Shown: positions 39,696-44,200 of the stretch, piece by piece | Position numbering within the stretch: the first letter of the stretch is position 1 | How the letters are laid out: each line of letters opens with the position of its first letter | NCBI GenBank assembly: GCA_016342455.1 | Contig: JAEIOE010000015.1 | Span: 1 to 44,200 of the forward strand | Source of the DNA: Mycoplasmatota bacterium | GTDB lineage: Bacteria; Bacillota_I; Bacilli_A; Izemoplasmatales; Hujiaoplasmataceae | Length of the DNA: 44,200 bases | Direction: 5' to 3' | Program-made: the position numbers and the translations under genes | Notes under the pieces: model-generated | What the model was told of the DNA's origin: nothing | Database searches by the model: none | The model's input: only the letters and a program-made list of their open reading frames with translations

Positions 39696-41810
39696 ATGAA
39701 AAAAGTATTTAAGAAAGAGTTTTACGGAAAGGAATTTATTGTAGAAGTTGGACAACTTGCCAAACAAGCTACTGGATCTTGCTTAGTAAGATATGGAGAA
39801 ACTGCTGTATTATCAGCGGCTGTAGTTGGTAAAGAACCTTCTAAAATGAATTTTTTCCCACTACTCGTTATCTATCAAGAAAAATTATATTCAGCTGGAA
39901 AGATCCCTGGGGGATTCCTAAGAAGAGAAGGAAGACCATCTGAACACGAAACATTAATCTCAAGAGCAATCGACAGACCACTTAGACCTTTGTTTGCTGA
40001 AGGCTTCAGAACTGAAGTTCAAGTAATTAACACTGTATTGAGTGCTGATTTAGATAGTTCGCCTGAAATGTCTGCTTTGTTAGGCGCTTCACTAGCTTTA
40101 AAAATAGCTGGAATTCCATTTAACGGACCTGTTGCTGGAGTTATGGTTGGTTTAGTTAACGGAGAATTAATTATTAACCCAACACCTGAACAAATTGAAC
40201 TTTCAAATTTAGACTTAACAGTCGCTGGAACAAAAGATGCAATTAACATGGTTGAAGCTGGCGCTAATGAAATCGATGAAGATACTATAATAAAAGCATT
40301 ATTATTTGCTCACGAAGCTATCAAAGAATTAGTTGCTTTCCAAGAAGAAATTATCCAAGAAGTTGGAAAAGAACAAATGGAAATCGAACTAATTACAGCT
40401 CCTGAGTTTATTAGAAAAGATGTACACGAATTAGAAAAAGGCAGAATTACAAAAGCAATTTCAATTGTTGAAAAACTTGAAAGAGCTGATGCAATCAGCG
40501 CTATTGAGAAAGAAATCGAAGAAACACTAAAAGAACGTTATTCAAAAGATTTTGATAAAGATGAAGTAAAATCTATGTTACAATTTGCAAAAGATGTATA
40601 TGAAGAAATCTCAGTTAAAGAAGTAAGAAGATTAATTACAGAAGATAAAATTAGACCTGATGGAAGAAAAACAGACGAATTAAGAGATTTAGATTCTGAA
40701 ATTGATTTACTTCCAAGAGTTCATGGTTCTGCTTTATTCACTAGAGGGCAAACTCAAGCATTAGCTGCAGTTACCTTAGGCGCTTTAAGAGAATCTCAAA
40801 TTCAAGACGGTGTAAGTGTATCTGATGGTAAAAGATTTATGTTACATTACAACTTCCCACAATATTGTGTTGGGTCTGTTGGTAGATATATGAGTCCAGG
40901 TAGAAGAGAAATTGGACATGGTGCTTTAGGGGAAAAAGCTTTATCAAAAGTTTTGCCTAATGAAGACGAATTCCCATATGCTATTCGTTTAGTATCAGAG
41001 ATATTAGAATCTAACGGTTCTTCATCGCAAGCTACTATCTGTGCTGGTTCATTAGCACTTGAAGCAGCAGGTGTTCCGATTAAAGCTCCAGTAGCTGGTA
41101 TCGCTATGGGTCTTGTTATGGACGGAAAGAATTATACAATCTTAACAGACATTCAAGGTTTAGAAGACCACTTTGGAGATATGGACTTTAAAGTAGCTGG
41201 TACTGAAAAAGGTATCTGTGCTTTACAAATGGATATTAAAATTTCTGGTATTACTGAAGATATCTTCAAGGAATCACTTGCTCAAGCGAAAGTTGCTAGA
41301 TTACAAATCTTAGAAAATATGAACGCAACAATTGCTAAACCAAGAGAAGAATTATCTAAATATGCACCAAAAGTACAATTAATGCGAGTTAATCCAGATA
41401 AGATTAGAGATATTATTGGTGGTGGCGGTAAGACAATTACTAGCATTATTGAAAAATGTAACGATATTAAAATCGACATTGAGCAAGATGGTAGAATTAT
41501 TCTTATGCATGAAGATTCTTTCTTCATTAAAAAAGCAATGCAACTTATTGAAGATATCATAAGAGAAGTTGAAGTGAACCAAGTTTATTCTGGGACAGTA
41601 AGACGTATTGAAAAATTCGGATGCTTCGTTGAATTATGGCCTGGTCAAGATGGATTAGTACATATTTCTAAATTAGATGTAAAACGTGTTGAAAAAGTAG
41701 AAGATGTTGTCAAAATTGGTGATGTTATTCAAGTTAAATGTATCGGTATCGATGATAGAGGTAGAGTTGACTTATCTAGAAAAGACGCTTTGAAAGATAT
41801 TAAAAACTAA
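39696..41810 (+). CDS. pnp: Polyribonucleotide nucleotidyltransferase (PNPase)
   Basis: PNPase degrades RNA 3' to 5' with phosphate and can add tails. The 704-aa protein has two RNase PH domains (first with IPGGFLRREGRPSEHE and INTVLSAD; second with FTRGQTQAL, RREIGHGALGEKAL and SNGSSSQATICAGSLALEA) and an all-helical linker. A KH domain begins near 563 (RVNPDKIRDIIGGGGKTI) and an S1 domain near 628 (SGTVRRIEKFGCFVEL). HYNFPQYCVG stands where HYNFPPFSVGE is usual, a small divergence. GAGGA precedes the ATG. Confidence 0.97.
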   Translation: MKKVFKKEFYGKEFIVEVGQLAKQATGSCLVRYGETAVLSAAVVGKEPSKMNFFPLLVIYQEKLYSAGKIPGGFLRREGRPSEHETLISRAIDRPLRPLFAEGFRTEVQVINTVLSADLDSSPEMSALLGASLALKIAGIPFNGPVAGVMVGLVNGELIINPTPEQIELSNLDLTVAGTKDAINMVEAGANEIDEDTIIKALLFAHEAIKELVAFQEEIIQEVGKEQMEIELITAPEFIRKDVHELEKGRITKAISIVEKLERADAISAIEKEIEETLKERYSKDFDKDEVKSMLQFAKDVYEEISVKEVRRLITEDKIRPDGRKTDELRDLDSEIDLLPRVHGSALFTRGQTQALAAVTLGALRESQIQDGVSVSDGKRFMLHYNFPQYCVGSVGRYMSPGRREIGHGALGEKALSKVLPNEDEFPYAIRLVSEILESNGSSSQATICAGSLALEAAGVPIKAPVAGIAMGLVMDGKNYTILTDIQGLEDHFGDMDFKVAGTEKGICALQMDIKISGITEDIFKESLAQAKVARLQILENMNATIAKPREELSKYAPKVQLMRVNPDKIRDIIGGGGKTITSIIEKCNDIKIDIEQDGRIILMHEDSFFIKKAMQLIEDIIREVEVNQVYSGTVRRIEKFGCFVELWPGQDGLVHISKLDVKRVEKVEDVVKIGDVIQVKCIGIDDRGRVDLSRKDALKDIKN

Positions 41811-41816
41811 TAGAAT
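41789..41816 (+). promoter_or_regulatory. Possible rnpB promoter at the end of pnp
   Basis: TTTGAA (41789-41794), a 16-base spacer and TAGAAT (41811-41816) place a start about 10 bases downstream, at the 5' end of the RNase P RNA (41827). The match is moderate. Processing from a pnp transcript is the alternative. Confidence 0.4.
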
Positions 41817-41826
41817 AATAAATTTT

Positions 41827-42165
41827 CAGGTTATCGGGTAATCGAGCGCTTCGGCGTTAGGAAAGTCCATGCTAGCACAAGCTGAGACGCTTGTAGTGAT
41901 TGTGCTAAACGAACAAATAAGTTTAGGCACCCAAAAGGTGACGGCGAAGAAATGGATGTTAAAGGCCAGAGTATTCAAAATGTGCCACAGTGACGATGCA
42001 TACAAAACATGTATGAGTGAAACGGGTAAACCCCTCAAGCTAGAAACCCAAACTATGGTAGGGGCATGGTCAATTGAGAAATGAATCAAGAGACTGGTGA
42101 TTTCGGTCAGAGATAAATGATTGCCGGCTTTAAACAGCTACAGAACATGGCTTACAGATAACCTG
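41827..42165 (+). ncRNA. rnpB: RNase P RNA (type B)
   Basis: This is the catalytic RNA that matures the 5' ends of tRNAs. The ends pair perfectly as P1: CAGGTTATC (41827-41835) with GATAACCTG (42157-42165). Between them are the universal blocks AGGAAAGTCCATGCT, GTGCCACAGTGACGA, AACGGGTAAACCCCTC, AGAAACCCAAA, GGTAGGGG, AATGATTGCCG and ACAGAACATGGCTTACAG. The 5' CGGGTAATCG and the overall block order follow the Bacillus (type B) RNA. At about 339 bases it is shorter than the B. subtilis RNA (about 400), so some peripheral helices are reduced. Short ORFs crossing it on both strands are spurious. Confidence 0.97.
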
Positions 42166-42175
42166 GCATTTTAAA

Positions 42176-42202
42176 AAGCATATAAATCTATATGCTTTTT
42201 TT
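42176..42202 (+). terminator. rnpB terminator
   Basis: AAGCATATA-AATC-TATATGCTT followed by a T-run, 10 bases after the mature 3' end of RNase P RNA. lepA starts 15 bases later, which leaves little room for its own promoter. Confidence 0.88.
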
Positions 42203-42217
42203 AAACAGAGGTGTTTT

Positions 42218-44029
42218 ATGAAATCTAAACAAAATAGAATAAGAAACTTTTCAATTATTGCTCATATCGATCATGGAAAATCAACTTTAGCAGATCGTAT
42301 ATTAGAATTGACTCACTCAGTAAATAGCCGTGATATGAAAGCACAAATGCTTGATTCAATGGAATTAGAGCGTGAACGCGGAATTACGATTAAACTGAAC
42401 TCAGTTGAATTAAAATATACAGCTAGGGATGGTTTAGAATATATATTCCATCTTATTGATACACCAGGGCATGTTGATTTTACTTACGAAGTTTCTCGCT
42501 CGTTAGCTGCTTGCGAAGGGGCGATCTTAGTAGTAGACGCAACTCAAGGAATAGAAGCTCAAACATTAGCTAATGTGTATTTAGCTTTAGATAATAACTT
42601 AGAAATTATTCCTGTAATCAATAAAATAGATTTAGATAGTGCTGATGTAGAAGCGGTGAAACGTGATTTAGAGAAAATAATAGGTTTAGACCCTGATGAG
42701 TGTATTTTAACATCAGCTAAAACTGGATTTGGTGTAGAAGATGTTTTAGAAGCAGTTGTTAAAAGAATTCCTTCACCAACAGGAAACCCAGAGTTTCCTT
42801 TAGAGGCTTTAATCTTCGATTCATTCTATGATAGTTATCGCGGAGTTATCCCTTTAATTAGAGTTGTGAATGGAGAAATAAAAAAAGGCGATAAAATCAA
42901 AATGATGGCAACTGAAGCTGTATATGATGTGATTGACTTGGGAGTTTATTTACCAAAAGAAGCTTCAAGAGACATATTAACTACTGGAGATGTTGGTTGG
43001 GTATCCGCTACGATTAGATCTGTTGAAACAGTTCGTGTTGGAGATACGTTAACAAATGCGATAAGGCCTGCATTAAAGCCTTTACCTGGGTATCGTCACC
43101 TTACACCAATGGTTTATTCTGGCGTGTATCCTGTAGACGCAGATGACTATCAATCATTAAAAGCTTCCATAGAAAAAATGAAGTTAAGTGACGCTTCTCT
43201 TATTTTCCAACCAGAAACTTCATCCGCTTTGGGATTTGGTTTTAGAGTAGGATTCTTAGGAATGTTACATATGGAAATTTTCCAAGAAAGATTAGAAAGA
43301 GAATTTGATCAAAACCTTATTACAACAGCCCCATCGGTAAATTACTTAATTAATTTACCATCAGGTGAAGTATTAGAAATTGATAATCCCGCAAACCTGC
43401 CTAAAAACATTCAGATAACATCTATTGAAGAGCCTTATGTTCTAGCTACCATTATCACTCCAAACGATTACGTTGGGAATGTAATGGAACTGTGTCAATA
43501 TAAGCGTGGTATCTTCAAAGATATGCAATATATCTCAGATGTCAGGGTTGAATTAATGTACGAGTTGCCTTTATCAGAGATCATTTTCGATTTCTTTAAT
43601 CGTTTAAAATCAAATACGAAGGGTTATGCATCATTTGATTACAAAGTAATTGGTCATCGTGAGTCTGATTTGGTTAAGATAGATATTTTACTTAATTCAG
43701 AATCAGTAGACGCATTAGCGTTTCTAGTACATAGAGACTTTTCAAGAGAAAGAGCATTAAGAATCTGTCAAAGACTAAAAAATATTATTCCTCGTCAACA
43801 ATTCGAAATACCAATTCAAGCAGCAATCGGAGCGAAGATTATTGCGAGAACAAACATAAAGGCTTTAAGAAAAGATGTATTGGCTAAATGTTATGGTGGA
43901 GATATTACGAGAAAGAAAAAACTTTTAGAGAAACAGAAAAAAGGTAAGAAAAGAATGAAATCAGTTGGATCAGTAGAAATACCACAAGCTGCTTTCATGT
44001 CTGTATTATCACTAGATGGTGATGATTAA
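42218..44029 (+). CDS. lepA: Elongation factor 4 (LepA, back-translocating GTPase)
   Basis: LepA is a ribosome-binding GTPase acting on stalled or mis-translocated ribosomes. The 603-aa length is typical. The GTPase motifs are AHIDHGKST (15-23), [16 protein letters not shown] and NKID. Domains II, III and V resemble EF-G, and the unique C-terminal domain has [40 protein letters not shown] and [27 protein letters not shown] precedes the ATG. It follows the rnpB terminator by 15 bases and ends before a bidirectional terminator. Confidence 0.97.
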   Translation: MKSKQNRIRNFSIIAHIDHGKSTLADRILELTHSVNSRDMKAQMLDSMELERERGITIKLNSVELKYTARDGLEYIFHLIDTPGHVDFTYEVSRSLAACEGAILVVDATQGIEAQTLANVYLALDNNLEIIPVINKIDLDSADVEAVKRDLEKIIGLDPDECILTSAKTGFGVEDVLEAVVKRIPSPTGNPEFPLEALIFDSFYDSYRGVIPLIRVVNGEIKKGDKIKMMATEAVYDVIDLGVYLPKEASRDILTTGDVGWVSATIRSVETVRVGDTLTNAIRPALKPLPGYRHLTPMVYSGVYPVDADDYQSLKASIEKMKLSDASLIFQPETSSALGFGFRVGFLGMLHMEIFQERLEREFDQNLITTAPSVNYLINLPSGEVLEIDNPANLPKNIQITSIEEPYVLATIITPNDYVGNVMELCQYKRGIFKDMQYISDVRVELMYELPLSEIIFDFFNRLKSNTKGYASFDYKVIGHRESDLVKIDILLNSESVDALAFLVHRDFSRERALRICQRLKNIIPRQQFEIPIQAAIGAKIIARTNIKALRKDVLAKCYGGDITRKKKLLEKQKKGKKRMKSVGSVEIPQAAFMSVLSLDGDD

Positions 44030-44035
44030 TATAAC

Positions 44036-44076
44036 AAAAAGGTACAATCCAAGATTGTACCTTTACTTTATTTTTC
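44036..44076. terminator. Bidirectional terminator after lepA
   Basis: AAAGGTACAATC (44038-44049), loop CAA, GATTGTACCTTT (44053-44064): a 12-bp perfect stem. On the + strand it is followed by ACTTTATTTTTC, on the minus strand by TTG after the T pairs. It fits two converging genes, lepA and the minus-strand remnant at the right edge. Confidence 0.88.
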
Positions 44077-44200
44077 TGTCTTTATTACTTTTTCAATAAA
44101 TATATCAACTAATTCAGGGTCAAATTCCCGAGTTTGACAGTGAAATATTAATGAAGTAATCTTTATGGCTTGAAAGAGCCATTTTTTTTACACATTCGAT
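44068..44200 (-). pseudogene. 3' end of a probable HD-GYP-type gene, apparently frameshifted; cut by the window edge
   Basis: On the minus strand one frame ends in TREFDPELVDIFIEKVIKTE and TAA (44068-44070). FDPELVDIF is the usual last helix of HD-GYP (cyclic-di-GMP phosphodiesterase-like) domains, preceded by AIKI as expected. Going upstream, this frame hits a TAA near 44189 beside an A8 run. Another frame there reads CVKKMALSSHK, resembling the YKKALSHEE segment that normally precedes. The two frames would join with an indel around 44160-44175. So it may be a decayed gene, a sequencing error, or chance. On the + strand the same stretch has a terminator-like hairpin, ATGGCT-TGAAAG-AGCCAT then T-run (44165-44189). 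Confidence 0.45.

Noticed and set aside
41826-42089. ORFs on both strands of 71-92 codons across 41826-42089
   Set aside because: They lie inside the RNase P RNA, whose conserved blocks and perfect P1 helix explain the sequence.
853-44029. UGA-as-tryptophan code expected for Mycoplasma-like genomes
   Set aside because: Several genes end in TGA at the expected length and none has an internal TGA; Trp is TGG throughout.

Overview
The window is AT-rich bacterial chromosome packed with housekeeping genes, nearly all on the + strand. TGA is used as a normal stop (dtd, msrA, the dCMP deaminase gene and others end in TGA) and no reading frame contains an internal TGA, so this is the standard bacterial code, not the Mycoplasma/Spiroplasma code. 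Three things point to a low-GC Bacillota/Mycoplasmatota genome: a Bacillus-type (type B) RNase P RNA, RNase HIII, MutS2 and a bifunctional RFKD-type Rel; strong AGGAGG ribosome sites; and Bacillus-like gene order. An Acholeplasma/Izemoplasma/Haloplasma-like lineage fits best, but the sequence alone does not fix the genus. I see no insertion sequence, prophage, CRISPR array, tRNA or 5S/16S/23S rRNA.

Layout. 1-6.8 kb: the end of a possible upstream gene, then plsY (minus) divergent from parE-parC (topoisomerase IV), then a GLUG-repeat lipoprotein gene. 6.9-14.1 kb: a Fic-fold protein that has lost its catalytic motif, nadC, recJ, apt, rel and dtd, tightly spaced; recJ-apt-rel-dtd is Bacillus order. 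14.1-18.2 kb: acpP with its own strong promoter, hisS, an AI-2E/PerM-type membrane protein, a small membrane protein and tcdA. 18.2-22.9 kb: a chain with several ATGA overlaps, comprising msrA, psuG, a dCMP deaminase, a membrane-anchored Lon-like protease, a small membrane protein, lspA and rluD. 22.9-26.2 kb: a TetR-regulated ABC exporter operon with a consensus promoter and an operator-like palindrome. 26.2-31.6 kb: rnhC (minus) divergent from mutS2-trx-truB-ribF. 31.6-39.2 kb: a DUF697-like membrane protein, tig, lon, a YczE-like/Nudix fusion and a DUF2779-type nuclease. 39.2-44.1 kb: rpsO with a structured leader, pnp, rnpB and lepA. The right edge holds what looks like the broken 3' end of a minus-strand HD-GYP gene.

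How the genes work together. The window serves chromosome decatenation (ParE/ParC), recombination and ribosome or DNA surveillance (RecJ, MutS2, RNase HIII), the stringent response (Rel), translation quality (Dtd, HisRS, TcdA, TruB, RluD, LepA), RNA turnover (PNPase, RNase P) and protein folding and degradation (trigger factor, Lon). It also covers membrane lipid and lipoprotein supply (PlsY, ACP, LspA) and nucleotide or cofactor metabolism (Apt, dCMP deaminase, PsuG, NadC, RibF).

Most unusual points: a TetR regulator whose only plausible start is ATT behind a perfect Shine-Dalgarno; a Fic-like pseudoenzyme with a winged helix next to nadC; a permease-like protein fused to a degenerate Nudix domain; a Cys-rich tail on HisRS; terminator-like hairpins pressed against the ribosome sites of three genes; and palindromes at the acpP and tetR promoters. 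I did not find a clearly new multi-gene defence or mobile system. The candidates are single-gene novelties.
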